The position numbers and the translations under genes are program-made. Positions 51,138-60,235 of a stretch of DNA of 64,000 nucleotides are shown one piece after another. The stretch comes from Gordonia spumicola (lineage in GTDB: Bacteria > Actinomycetota > Actinomycetes > Mycobacteriales > Mycobacteriaceae): positions 434,001 to 498,000 of the forward strand of contig NZ_BJOV01000005.1 of the NCBI RefSeq assembly GCF_009932475.1. Reading direction: 5' to 3'. Position 1 is the first letter of the stretch; the number at the start of each line of letters is the position of its first letter. The notes beneath the pieces are model-generated. The model worked only from the letters and a program-made list of their open reading frames with translations, did not search any database and was not told the origin of the DNA.

Positions 51138-52622
51138 CTAAGGGTTGGTGAAGGCCGCGAGGAACTCGGTGAGCATCTTCGCGGTGACCGGCCTCGGCAA
51201 GAGGTCGATCGCCGCGATCACGGCGCTCAAGTCCAACGCGTCAGACGCGGCGGCGGGGTCGGTGTGCGGGTCGATGCCCGCGCCGACCAGGACTGCTTCG
51301 GTCGTCGCGGAGTCGAGGCCGAGCGCATCGTCCACGGTCACGGCTCCGGAGGCGAACGCTGAGCTCAGCTCGACGAGCGCCGCCGGAGCCGTCGCCCGTT
51401 CGCGGCCACGAGCGGTGGCTGCGGCGTCGGTGAGGGCGGCGGCGAGATCATCGACGATCCGCGCGGTCACCGGCGTGATCGTGAGATGCGTGCTCGGTGG
51501 CAGGACGGACCCGTCTGCCTGCGTGAATCCCGGCTGAGCCTGCAGTGTGAAGCCGCGGGCGGAGACCTCGTCGGCCCACCGGTGGGGATCGATCGGATCG
51601 GCCGCCTCGGTGTCGGCCGACACCGCGAACACCGGGCCGCTCGGCTCTCCGACGACGCGCAGCCCGTCGATCCGTCGGACGGTGTCGACGAGCACGCGAA
51701 CCGCCGATGCGATGTCGGCGACCAAGTCGGCGAAGCCGTCCGACCCGAGATGTCGGGTGATCGCCCACGCCGACGCGAGTCCCGCCGCCGACCGGGAACC
51801 CAGCAGGGTCGCGTTGACGATCGGGTATCCGGGCCAGTCGGTGGTCGCGAAGTACGCGCTGCGATGCCGGTCGCGGTCGGCGTGCAGCAGGATCGACGCG
51901 CCCTTCGGCGCATACCCGTACTTGTGGAAATCGGCCGACAGGCTCGTCACCCCGGGAACGCGCAGGTCCCACGCCGGAAGCTCGTCCGGCCACCAGGCGA
52001 GCGCGAAACCACCGAGACAGGCGTCGACGTGCAGGGGGAGTCCGCGTTCGAGGGCCAGCGCGCCGATCGCCTCGATCGGGTCGAGGGCGCCCGTCGGATA
52101 GTTCGGAGCGGATGCCACGAGGAGGAACGTGTCGTCGGTGATCGCGCCGGCCATCGCGGCGGGGTCGACGCGGGTGGTGACCGGGTCGACGGGGACCCGG
52201 CGCGCGGTGACGCCGAGCAGTTTGGCGGCCTTGTCGAATGCGGCGTGCGCGGTCGACGGCATCACGATGCTGCCCGATCCGGCGCGGGTGCCGGAGTGCT
52301 CGCGGGCCGCGAGAACGGCGAGCACACAGCTCTCGGTTCCGCCGGAGGTGACCGATCCGACGGCGTCGGTCGAGCCGAACGCGGTGCGCGAGAACGCGAT
52401 CAGATCGCGTTCGAACGACGCGACCGAGCCGAACACCGTCGGGTCGAGTCCGTTGACGGGCTGGACGAGCGCCGAGGCGTCGGCGGCGAGGCGATCGATC
52501 TCGGCGAGTCCGGAATCGTAGACGTACGACAGAATCCGGCCGCCGTGTGTCGGGGCGTCGCTCGCGCGGCGCGCACGCAGGTCGGCGAGGACGTCGTCGA
52601 CGGCACGGGCGGGTGAGGTCAC
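51138..52622 (-). CDS. PLP-dependent decarboxylase/lyase (group II, sphingosine-phosphate-lyase-like)
   Basis: A 494-residue fold-type I PLP enzyme. SGGTESCVLAVLAARE binds the cofactor phosphate, HVDACLGGFALAWW holds the Asp that contacts the pyridine, and LSADFHKYGYAPKGAS contains the PLP lysine in HKYG. The set matches the group II decarboxylase/aldehyde-lyase superfamily. The C-terminal 80 residues (VDDALGLDSATTEAVLVGAG) form a further helical domain. GTG 52622 overlaps the transporter stop by 4 bp. It is the last gene of a three-gene coupled operon, which suggests that it degrades an amino-compound released by the secreted peptidase and imported by the transporter. Confidence 0.85.
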   Translation of the reverse strand: MTSPARAVDDVLADLRARRASDAPTHGGRILSYVYDSGLAEIDRLAADASALVQPVNGLDPTVFGSVASFERDLIAFSRTAFGSTDAVGSVTSGGTESCVLAVLAAREHSGTRAGSGSIVMPSTAHAAFDKAAKLLGVTARRVPVDPVTTRVDPAAMAGAITDDTFLLVASAPNYPTGALDPIEAIGALALERGLPLHVDACLGGFALAWWPDELPAWDLRVPGVTSLSADFHKYGYAPKGASILLHADRDRHRSAYFATTDWPGYPIVNATLLGSRSAAGLASAWAITRHLGSDGFADLVADIASAVRVLVDTVRRIDGLRVVGEPSGPVFAVSADTEAADPIDPHRWADEVSARGFTLQAQPGFTQADGSVLPPSTHLTITPVTARIVDDLAAALTDAAATARGRERATAPAALVELSSAFASGAVTVDDALGLDSATTEAVLVGAGIDPHTDPAAASDALDLSAVIAAIDLLPRPVTAKMLTEFLAAFTNP

Positions 52623-53935
52623 GGTGTCGCCTTTCGTTCGTAGCGAAGAAGGACTGCGATGCTGCCCGCCACGAGCAGCGCAGGCAGTACGGAGAATCCG
52701 AGCGCGATGCCCGTACGGGCGAGGTCGGACTGTTCCGCGGTCTCGTCTCCGCTGGACGAGACGAAGCCGGTGGCCGCCAACACGAGCAAGTAGACGCCCG
52801 GACCCAACGCGAGACCGAGCGTTTCGCCCGCCGTCCACAATCCGGAGAGCGCCCCGCCCTGGTCGCGTCCCCGATCCTGCGACACCTCGTCGATCACGTC
52901 GGGCAGCATGGCGAGCGGAAAGGTCTGCATGCCCGCGTAGCCGACACCGGCGACCGCGACGAGACCGAAGATCCACGGCCCCGGCGCGGCGGCGGCCCCG
53001 GACAGGCAGAGTGCTGCGACGCCGAACAAGATCGATGCGGCCAGCAACCCCGCCCGCTTGCCGTATCGGACGCCGACCCGCACCCACAGCGGCATCACGA
53101 GGAGGGCGGGCGCGACGAGTGCGACGAAGACGATCGTCAACGCACCCTTGTCCTCGAGCACGTACGTCGCCACATACTGAGCACCCGCGAGCATGACCGC
53201 GGATGCGAGGGCTTGCAGGACGTAGACGGTCAGGAGGATCCGGTAGTGGCTGTTGCCGGTGAACGCCGTGAACGCGTCCCGGTGATGCAGGTCGGCCGAA
53301 CCGGCGCCGACCACCGGGCGGGCCCTGGTCGCGGCGAACGACGTCGCGATCGTCATACCCGCGGCGATCAGTGCGACCGCGGCCGCCGCCATCACCAGGT
53401 AGCCGACAGCGCCGCCGCCGAGCGCGTCCCGCACGGCCGGTGCACCGGCCCCGATGACAAGGATCGTCAACGCGAGAACGGCGATTCGAACCGAGATGAG
53501 CCGGGTCCGCTCGTCGTAGTCGGGTGTCAACTCGGTCGGCAGCGCCACATACGGAACCTGGAAACAGGCGTAGGCGACCGCGCTCAACGTGAAGAACAGC
53601 AGCACCCACGCGGCGGCGGCCGCGGGTCCGAATGACGGCGGCGTGCTGAAGGTGAGGATGAACGCGGGGACCTGTGCGAATGCGCCGAGCCGCATCAGCC
53701 GCGTACGACTGCCCGTCGTGGCGGCGGCTCGGTCGCTGACCGCGCCGATGACCGGGTTGATCACCACATCGATCGCCTTGGGGATCACCACGACGATCGA
53801 CGCGATGAGGGCGGCCACCCCGAGAGTGTCGGTCAGGTAGTACGCGAGGACGAGGCCGGGCAGGACGCCGAAGCCTCCCGTGCCGACACTTCCGGCGGCG
53901 TACCCGCCGACGACTCTCCGGGGGAGGGTCGTCAT
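52619..53935 (-). CDS. MFS transporter of the GPH (MelB-like) family
   Basis: A 438-residue transporter with twelve hydrophobic segments. IPKAIDVVINPVIGAVSDRA with SRTRLMRLGAF near residues 50-85 matches the D-x-x-x-NP-x-x-G-x-x-x-D pattern of glycoside-pentoside-hexuronide:cation symporters, and DRGRDQGGALSGLWTAGETL near 345 is also typical. Lineage members carry sugars, but some carry peptides or drugs. Overlaps of 4 bp on each side tie it to the peptidase and the PLP enzyme, so the substrate is probably a product of the former. Confidence 0.88.
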   Translation of the reverse strand: MTTLPRRVVGGYAAGSVGTGGFGVLPGLVLAYYLTDTLGVAALIASIVVVIPKAIDVVINPVIGAVSDRAAATTGSRTRLMRLGAFAQVPAFILTFSTPPSFGPAAAAAWVLLFFTLSAVAYACFQVPYVALPTELTPDYDERTRLISVRIAVLALTILVIGAGAPAVRDALGGGAVGYLVMAAAAVALIAAGMTIATSFAATRARPVVGAGSADLHHRDAFTAFTGNSHYRILLTVYVLQALASAVMLAGAQYVATYVLEDKGALTIVFVALVAPALLVMPLWVRVGVRYGKRAGLLAASILFGVAALCLSGAAAAPGPWIFGLVAVAGVGYAGMQTFPLAMLPDVIDEVSQDRGRDQGGALSGLWTAGETLGLALGPGVYLLVLAATGFVSSSGDETAEQSDLARTGIALGFSVLPALLVAGSIAVLLRYERKATP

Positions 53936-55833
53936 GGTCGGTAGGCCTGGACGCGCTCCCAGAGGCGGGCGTACATCTCGGCGGCCCGGTACAGATCGCC
54001 GACCAGTGCGTCACCATCCCGTCCGGCACTCACGCGAAGGCTCTCGATCCAATCGGGCACGAGTCCATAGTGGGACGTCCCGTCCTTGTTCACATCGAAA
54101 ACGCGGACACCGGTCTGCTGCCGGTACACCTTGCTTCCGTCCGGCATGGTGATCGGGTAGGTCACGGGCTTCTTGTCGGCGCCAGGTCGGGGCGCGGCCT
54201 GCTTGCCGAGTCCGTTCATGTCGGTGCCGAACGCGAGGCCGAAGTAGCGGTCGCGCGGGGCGACCGCTCGGACCGCGCGCCACTGATCGACGAACGACTC
54301 GCTGTGCTTGTCCTCGGGTGTCTGCTCCGCACCGCTCGCGTACAGGCCGACGGCACCGCCCGCGGCCAGGATTCGCCGGTAGTTCTTGGGGTCGGTCCAG
54401 GTGTGCGACGACACGACGCCGGGGTAGTGCGCGGCCTCGGTGATGTCCAGGACGCGAGCAGCCGCCTTCGCCGACAGATGATCGACGTCGATCACGATGC
54501 GTCGCTTCATGGCCGCACGGACCGCGTGCTCGCCGAGCGAGGTGAGACCTCGGACGTTGCACATGTTCTTCGGCTGCAGCGGAGCCTGGTTGTCGTTGCC
54601 CGCCTTGCCACAGGGTTCGGTCTGCCAGACGCCGCCTCCGAGGTATGCCTGCCCGATCTCGACACCGACGCCGGTGAGGTCGCCGTCCATGCGGGCGCCG
54701 CCGAGAGCGTTGTCGAACTTGTGCGTCAGGATCACCTGCCGGACGCCGATGTCCCACAGTTCGTCGAGCCCCCGGTCGATGTCGCCAGCCGAGCAGGAGG
54801 GCTTGCCGTTCACCTGGCCGCAGCCGAAGGGCTCGGAGATCTCGATGCCGAGGGTGACGGCGAGCTTTCCGGATGCGACGATACGGCGCAGTTCCTGCGA
54901 ATTGGTCGCGATCTGGAAGAAGCCCTTACCCGGTCCGCCTGCCTGCGCGTCGATGTAGTCGCGCAGTGAGAGCAGGCGTCGATGCTGGATGCGGACCGAT
55001 TCCATCTCATTGCACGGCTCGTCCTTGAGCGGGTAGATCTCGCACAGGGCGCGGTTCTGGACGTAGTAGTTGTTGAGGACGCGCTGGCCCGCCCGCCACG
55101 CGCGTTCGAGCCACCGGTAGTACGTCTGCTCGTGAGTGAGCGAGTACCACTGCGGGTAGCCCTTGAACGTCGGCCAGCCGCGGGTGTCGTGGGGGCCGGG
55201 CTGGCTCAGGACGTGCTCGGACACGGCGGGTATGCCGTCCGGTGAGTGGTCGGGGCAGTCCTTGAGCGCAACCGTGATGCCCAGCGGGCTGTAGGGCTTG
55301 CCGCAGTGAAGGGCGCCGCCGAGGAACTGCTCGGCCATGATGTGGACGTGGGAGTCGACGAACCCGCGAATCTCGCCGTTCGCGTCGGTTCCGGTGTGCG
55401 GTGCGCCGGTCACGTTGATCTGCGCCTCGGGGAAGGCCCGACATCCGGTGGCCGGGGTGAGGCGGACTGAACGGGTCAGGCCCGTGGACGACGTGAACCG
55501 GTAGGTGGAACCGGTCCGGTCGACCTTCCAGATCGCGTCGTTCGTCGGCGCCGCCTTCCGGATGGTCCGAGCACCGTCGGCGGTCAGCAGTGTGCCCGCG
55601 GTGTCGTAGAACAGGAACTTGCCGAGTGCGGCCGCTTTCGCCGTGGACGGGCCCGTGCTCGGCAGCGAGGCTCCGCCGATCGCCGACATCGTGAAGCAGC
55701 CGTTCGCGAGGTCGTACGCGGGTTCGGCAGGTGTCGCGGTGGCGGACGTCGGGGTCAGCAGCGGCACGACGGCGACGACGGGCGTCAACAATGCGACGGC
55801 GAAGCTCCGCCATTTCATCCGTGAGACGTACAT
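53932..55833 (-). CDS. Secreted membrane-dipeptidase-like (M19/amidohydrolase) protein
   Basis: A 633-residue exported protein. The N-terminus MKWRSFAVALLTPVVAVVPL with TSATATPAEP is a Sec signal peptide with a cleavage site near ATA-TP. A domain of about 110 residues of unknown type follows (ANGCFTMSAIGGASLPSTG). The catalytic domain begins with FVDSHVHIMAEQFLGG (metal-binding D-x-H-x-H, near 160) and later shows IVIDVDHLSAKAA and VVSSHTW (metal histidines) plus FGTDMNG. These fit renal-dipeptidase-like metallo-hydrolases. ATG 55833 or 55818 may be the start; neither has a good ribosome site. It is first in the three-gene operon. Confidence 0.8.
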   Translation of the reverse strand: MYVSRMKWRSFAVALLTPVVAVVPLLTPTSATATPAEPAYDLANGCFTMSAIGGASLPSTGPSTAKAAALGKFLFYDTAGTLLTADGARTIRKAAPTNDAIWKVDRTGSTYRFTSSTGLTRSVRLTPATGCRAFPEAQINVTGAPHTGTDANGEIRGFVDSHVHIMAEQFLGGALHCGKPYSPLGITVALKDCPDHSPDGIPAVSEHVLSQPGPHDTRGWPTFKGYPQWYSLTHEQTYYRWLERAWRAGQRVLNNYYVQNRALCEIYPLKDEPCNEMESVRIQHRRLLSLRDYIDAQAGGPGKGFFQIATNSQELRRIVASGKLAVTLGIEISEPFGCGQVNGKPSCSAGDIDRGLDELWDIGVRQVILTHKFDNALGGARMDGDLTGVGVEIGQAYLGGGVWQTEPCGKAGNDNQAPLQPKNMCNVRGLTSLGEHAVRAAMKRRIVIDVDHLSAKAAARVLDITEAAHYPGVVSSHTWTDPKNYRRILAAGGAVGLYASGAEQTPEDKHSESFVDQWRAVRAVAPRDRYFGLAFGTDMNGLGKQAAPRPGADKKPVTYPITMPDGSKVYRQQTGVRVFDVNKDGTSHYGLVPDWIESLRVSAGRDGDALVGDLYRAAEMYARLWERVQAYRP

Positions 55834-55904
55834 GGTCGACAAACGTAGTCGATCGATCGATCAAATTGTGAGCTTTCGCTCATCGTGGGCATTACGGTGA
55901 CCTG

Positions 55905-56414
55905 ATGGACACCACTTCGGCACAGATCGCGACACTGACGGCGATCTCCGACATCACGGCGCTCAAGCACGACTACTGGCGAGCGTGCGACGAGAAGGAC
56001 GTCGACGGCTTCCGCGACTCGTTCATCGCGTCCGGGGCCGTCATCGACTACGGGCCGCTCGGCAGCTTCGACGACGCCGCGCCGATGGTGGCGATCTTCG
56101 AGCGGGTGGCGCTCGCGAAGGTCGACGGCCGCTACGCCGTCCTCGACATGCACACCGGGGGACATCCGCACATCACGGTGACCGGCCCGGACACCGCGCG
56201 CGGACGCTGGTCGCTCCGCTTCCGGCAGATCGACACGGTCGGGCGCACCGAGACGGTCTCGACCGGCGTCTACGACGACGAATACCTGCGCGAGGACGGG
56301 GTGTGGCGGATGTCGGTGTGCCGGTTCACCCAGCACTGGTCCGTCCGACGCCCCCTCGGCGACGACGCGGTCGTCACCGAAGGGGCGTTCCCGGCCGCCG
56401 GATCGGACCGGTGA
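55905..56414 (+). CDS. SnoaL-like (NTF2-fold) protein
   Basis: A 169-residue cone-fold protein of the SnoaL_4 type: ALKHDYWRACDEKDVDGFRD at the N-terminus, HTGGHPHITVTGPDTARGRW in the middle and GVYDDEYLREDGVWRMSVCR at the end are characteristic. Members are hydrolases, isomerases or dehydratases, or simply bind small ligands; no specific reaction can be assigned. The gene is divergent from the M19-type gene and 72 bp before plsB. Confidence 0.8.
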   Translation: MDTTSAQIATLTAISDITALKHDYWRACDEKDVDGFRDSFIASGAVIDYGPLGSFDDAAPMVAIFERVALAKVDGRYAVLDMHTGGHPHITVTGPDTARGRWSLRFRQIDTVGRTETVSTGVYDDEYLREDGVWRMSVCRFTQHWSVRRPLGDDAVVTEGAFPAAGSDR

Positions 56415-56486
56415 CGGCGATTCGCGTCCCTGGACGACTCTGATCGGCGACAATCGACAGTCGGTCGAGAAGAAGGGTGGACACCT

Positions 56487-58730
56487 GTGGGTGAGATCGT
56501 GCTGGCCGACGTACGGACCGCGACGGAACACGACATAGTCGTCGAGTGGGCGGCGTCGGCGTACCCGGGAGTGGACGTCCGACGCCTCGCCGACGTCGAC
56601 TTCGGCGCGCTCGATCAGCAGACGACGCTGATCCCCGCGAGGGTGGTGTGGCTGCCTCCGGTACGCAAGGGGGAACGCCGTGTCGCGCTCGCCGACGCGA
56701 TCGTGCTGTCGAATCCGCGCAGACCCCCGGCCTTCCGGCAACAGGCGATCCGGAAACTGGGGCCCGATCGGATGCGGGTCGTCGAAGGCGCCCCGGCGAC
56801 CGTCGCCGAACTCGGAGCCAGGCACGGGCTGAAGCAGGCCGAGGGGACGTCGTTCGCGTCGTTCGTCGGCATGCAGGCGTCGTTGGCCGCCGAGCGCGCC
56901 GAACTCGAGCTCGTCGGCACCAGGTACAAGGTGCCGAGGCTGGTGGCCGAACAGATCAGCTCGTCGGCGCGCTTCCAATCGGCCGCTTCCGTGCTCGCCG
57001 CGGACCTCGGCCGCAGTGCGGCGTCGGTGGCGCAAGAGGCCACCGAGAAGATGGGCACGTTCGTCGCGACGCAGAGCCGCCTGGTGCAGGACGTGTTCAC
57101 GTCGACGTTCAGCGGCCTCTACGAACGCGCGTGGACGGTGTCGGCCGATCTGGACACCCTCGGCAGGCTGCGGATACTCAACAAGTCGAATTCGCTGGTG
57201 TTCCTTCCGTCGCACCGGTCGTACGTCGACACCCTGATCCTCGCCAGCGTCCTGCACGATCACGACTTCCCGCAGAACCTCGTGCTGGGCGGCGACAATC
57301 TGGCGTTCTGGCCGATGGGCGCCATCGCCCGTCGTGCGGGCACCATCTTCATCCGCCGCAAGTTCGGGTCCGACCCGGTCTACAAGTTCGCGATGCGGTC
57401 GTACCTGTCGTTCATCGTCGAGAAGCACTTCAACCTGGAGTGGTACATCGAGGGCGGACGGTCGCGGACCGGCAAGCTGCGGCCGCCGATGCTCGGACTG
57501 CTCGCCTACGTCGCCGACGCCGTCGAGGCGCTCGACGAGGCCGACGTGATGCTGGTGCCGACGTCGATCGTGTACGACCAGCTGCCCGAGATCGCCGCGA
57601 TGGCGAGGGAGTCGGCGGGCGGGACCAAGACGCCCGAAGACCTGAAGTGGCTGTTCAAGTACGCACGAGCGCAGCGCGAGTACCGCGGTGAGGCCCGCGT
57701 GCGCTTCGGTGAACCGATCTCCCTGCGCGGAGCGCTCGACGAGGCTGGCTCCGGACGCGCGCGGCTGGAGAAGGTCGCGTTCCGGGTGATGGACGAGATC
57801 AACGCCGCCACTCCGATCTCGGCGACGTCGCTCGCCGGCTTCGCGTTGCTCGGCGCGGAGGACCGGGCGTACACCGCTCGCGAGATCGAGGACATCCTCG
57901 CGCCGCTGCTCACCTACATCGACGCGCGGAAGCTCCCGGGCCCCGACCCGTCGCTGTGTCGCGGACTCGGACTGTTGACCACCCTGAGCGAGTTGACCGA
58001 CGCGGGCGTCCTCGACACGTTCGACGGTGGACCGGAACAGGTCTGGTCCATCGCACCGGACAATCACGCCGTCGCCGCGTACTACCGCAACGGCGCACTC
58101 CATCACTTCGTCGACCGCGCGATCGTCGAACTCGGCCTGCTCGCGATCTCCGACGGCACCGCGCCTCCCGCACCGGAAGGCCTGCTCGCCGCCGGGCAGG
58201 CGGAGGCGCTGCGCACCCGCGACCTGCTGAAGTTCGAGTTCTTCTTCCCGCCGAAGGAGGAGTTCCTGCACCGTCTCGGTCAGGAGATGGATTTGATCTC
58301 CGACGAATGGCGCACCAGATTCCCCACCGTGGAGTGGGTGTACGACACGCTGTTCGCCAACGCGGGCATGCTGCTCGCCCGTCGATCGTTGCAGACGTTC
58401 TTCGACGCGCAGTTCGTCGTCGCGAGTCATCTGAGCAAGCTCGGGACGGTCGACGTCGACAAGGAGTCGGTCCTGGCCGACTGTCTTGGACTCGGTCGTC
58501 AGCTGGCGATGCAGGGTGTCGTGCAGAAGGATTCGGTGTCGCGGGAACTGTACGACGGCGCCTACCGTCTCGCCGACAACCGGGGAGCGATCGCCGGGGA
58601 GTCGGACGACGCCGTCGCCGCGGCTCGACGGCAGTGGCTGGCCGAGATCGGCATCCTTCGATCCCGCCTGGTCCGGCTCGCCGCGATCGAGGCGGAACAG
58701 GCCGCACAGAAACGAGAGGACGACAGGTGA
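56487..58730 (+). CDS. plsB: Glycerol-3-phosphate 1-O-acyltransferase
   Basis: A 747-residue membrane-associated enzyme that adds the first acyl chain to glycerol-3-phosphate. The four acyltransferase blocks are visible: PSHRSYVDTLI (H243, D248), GTIFIRRKFGSDPVYKFAMR, WYIEGGRSRTGKLRPP and VMLVPTSIVYDQLPEI. Length fits bacterial PlsB. The GTG at 56487 is followed by a long N-terminal domain. It overlaps plsC by 4 bp. The order plsB, plsC, wax ester synthase is the one I know from the mycobacterial plsB2 locus, so PlsB2 is the closest named relative. Confidence 0.93.
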   Translation: MGEIVLADVRTATEHDIVVEWAASAYPGVDVRRLADVDFGALDQQTTLIPARVVWLPPVRKGERRVALADAIVLSNPRRPPAFRQQAIRKLGPDRMRVVEGAPATVAELGARHGLKQAEGTSFASFVGMQASLAAERAELELVGTRYKVPRLVAEQISSSARFQSAASVLAADLGRSAASVAQEATEKMGTFVATQSRLVQDVFTSTFSGLYERAWTVSADLDTLGRLRILNKSNSLVFLPSHRSYVDTLILASVLHDHDFPQNLVLGGDNLAFWPMGAIARRAGTIFIRRKFGSDPVYKFAMRSYLSFIVEKHFNLEWYIEGGRSRTGKLRPPMLGLLAYVADAVEALDEADVMLVPTSIVYDQLPEIAAMARESAGGTKTPEDLKWLFKYARAQREYRGEARVRFGEPISLRGALDEAGSGRARLEKVAFRVMDEINAATPISATSLAGFALLGAEDRAYTAREIEDILAPLLTYIDARKLPGPDPSLCRGLGLLTTLSELTDAGVLDTFDGGPEQVWSIAPDNHAVAAYYRNGALHHFVDRAIVELGLLAISDGTAPPAPEGLLAAGQAEALRTRDLLKFEFFFPPKEEFLHRLGQEMDLISDEWRTRFPTVEWVYDTLFANAGMLLARRSLQTFFDAQFVVASHLSKLGTVDVDKESVLADCLGLGRQLAMQGVVQKDSVSRELYDGAYRLADNRGAIAGESDDAVAAARRQWLAEIGILRSRLVRLAAIEAEQAAQKREDDR

Positions 58731-60235
58731 GCGCACTCGCCGACCGACTGCTGGAGATCAAGGCCGCACCGTCCGGCAAGCAGGTGTGCGCGTTCTTCGA
58801 CTACGACGGAACCCTCCTCGACGGATTCTCGGCGGTCGCGATCCTGCGTGCGCGACTGCGGAGCCTGGAGTTCACCGGGGCCGAACTGCTCGACGGGCTG
58901 ATGATCGGCCTGCGAGGATGCTCATCGGAGCAGGACTACGCCGAAGTCCTCGAGGCGACGAAGCCCGCCTTCGCGGGCAAGACGTACAGCGAGCTGTTGG
59001 CGATGGGCGAGAAGCTGTTCAAGGAGGACACCGCGTCCAAGCTGCGCCCGCAGATGTGGCAGGTGATCCGGGCGCACCGGGCGAAGGGGCATCGCATCGT
59101 CATCGCGTCGTCGGCGACCCGGTTCCAGATCGAGCCGATCGCCCGTCAGATCGACGCCGATCACGCCCTCGCCACCGACGTCGAAGTGGTCGACGGGATC
59201 GTCACCGGACGAATCCTGGGCCGACCGCTGTGGGGGCCGGGCAAAGCGGCAGCCGTCCGACGGCTGGCCGCCGAACACGACCTCGACCTCGCGTCGTCGT
59301 TCGCCTACAGCGACGGCAACGAGGACGTCCCGTACCTGGAGTCGGTCGGGCATCCGGCGGCCATCTCGCCGCAGAGCGGGTTGCGCGCGGTCGCCGAGGC
59401 GCGCGGCTGGCCGATCATCGAGCTGAAGAATCCGTCGCACAGCACGGTCGGGATGATCGCCCGGACGAGTGCGTTCTACGGCTCCTTCCTCAGCGGAGCC
59501 GCGGTCGGCTTCGCCAAGGGGCTCATGAGCGGCGAGGACAGCACCAAGGCGATGCAGGGGTCGATCGCCGCGGGCATCGACACCGGGTTCGCGCTCGCCG
59601 GGGTGAGCGTCGACGTCCTCGACGGTCGCGGCTACCTGACCACGGCGCGCCCGTGTGTGTTCGTCTTCAACCACCAGTCGAAGCTCGACCTTCCGGTGAT
59701 GATCCACCTGGTCCGCGACCAGGCGACGGGCGTGGCGAAGAAGGAGATCAAGAGCGTCCCGCTGTTCGGGCAGATCCTGCAGGTCGGCGGCGTCGCCTTC
59801 ATCGACCGGGCCGACGCGGGGAAGGCCATCGAGCAACTCGAGCCCGTCGTGCAGAAGATCAAGGACGAGGGGATGTCGCTCGTCGTGGCGCCCGAGGGCA
59901 CGCGGTCGGCGACGCCGCGGATCGGTTCGTTCAAGAAGGGCCCGTTCCACATCGCGATGCAGGCCGGTGTCCCGATCGTGCCCGTCGTGATGCGGAACGC
60001 GGGCGAACTGATGTGGCGCGGTGCGCAGCTGATCAAGCCGGGAACCGTCGAAGTTCGGGTGCTGCCCCCGGTCGACACGTCGTCGTGGGTTCCGGAGAAT
60101 GTCGGTGAGTACGCCGTGCAGGTGCGCGAGATGTTCCTCGACGCCCTCGCCGACTGGCCGGTGACCGCGTTCGACGACGGACGCATGACCAAGACCATGG
60201 GAGTCTTCGAGTGGAAGGAATCGACCGGTGAGTGA
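58727..60235 (+). CDS. plsC: Bifunctional HAD phosphatase / 1-acylglycerol-3-phosphate acyltransferase
   Basis: A 502-residue fusion. Residues about 20-215 are a HAD-IB phosphatase (FFDYDGTLLDG with D25 and D27, IASSATRF, YSDGNEDVPYL). Residues about 290-470 are a PlsC acyltransferase (FNHQSKLD with H316 and D321, GGVAFIDRAD, APEGTRSATPR). The acyltransferase would make phosphatidate from lysophosphatidate; the HAD part may dephosphorylate it to diacylglycerol for the next enzyme, an inference from the operon. The start GTG 58727 overlaps the plsB stop; the end overlaps the next gene by 8 bp. Confidence 0.93.
   Translation: MSALADRLLEIKAAPSGKQVCAFFDYDGTLLDGFSAVAILRARLRSLEFTGAELLDGLMIGLRGCSSEQDYAEVLEATKPAFAGKTYSELLAMGEKLFKEDTASKLRPQMWQVIRAHRAKGHRIVIASSATRFQIEPIARQIDADHALATDVEVVDGIVTGRILGRPLWGPGKAAAVRRLAAEHDLDLASSFAYSDGNEDVPYLESVGHPAAISPQSGLRAVAEARGWPIIELKNPSHSTVGMIARTSAFYGSFLSGAAVGFAKGLMSGEDSTKAMQGSIAAGIDTGFALAGVSVDVLDGRGYLTTARPCVFVFNHQSKLDLPVMIHLVRDQATGVAKKEIKSVPLFGQILQVGGVAFIDRADAGKAIEQLEPVVQKIKDEGMSLVVAPEGTRSATPRIGSFKKGPFHIAMQAGVPIVPVVMRNAGELMWRGAQLIKPGTVEVRVLPPVDTSSWVPENVGEYAVQVREMFLDALADWPVTAFDDGRMTKTMGVFEWKESTGE

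Noticed and set aside
55815..58736. A 973-codon minus-strand frame across plsB
   Set aside because: Antisense shadow of plsB; no recognisable motif.
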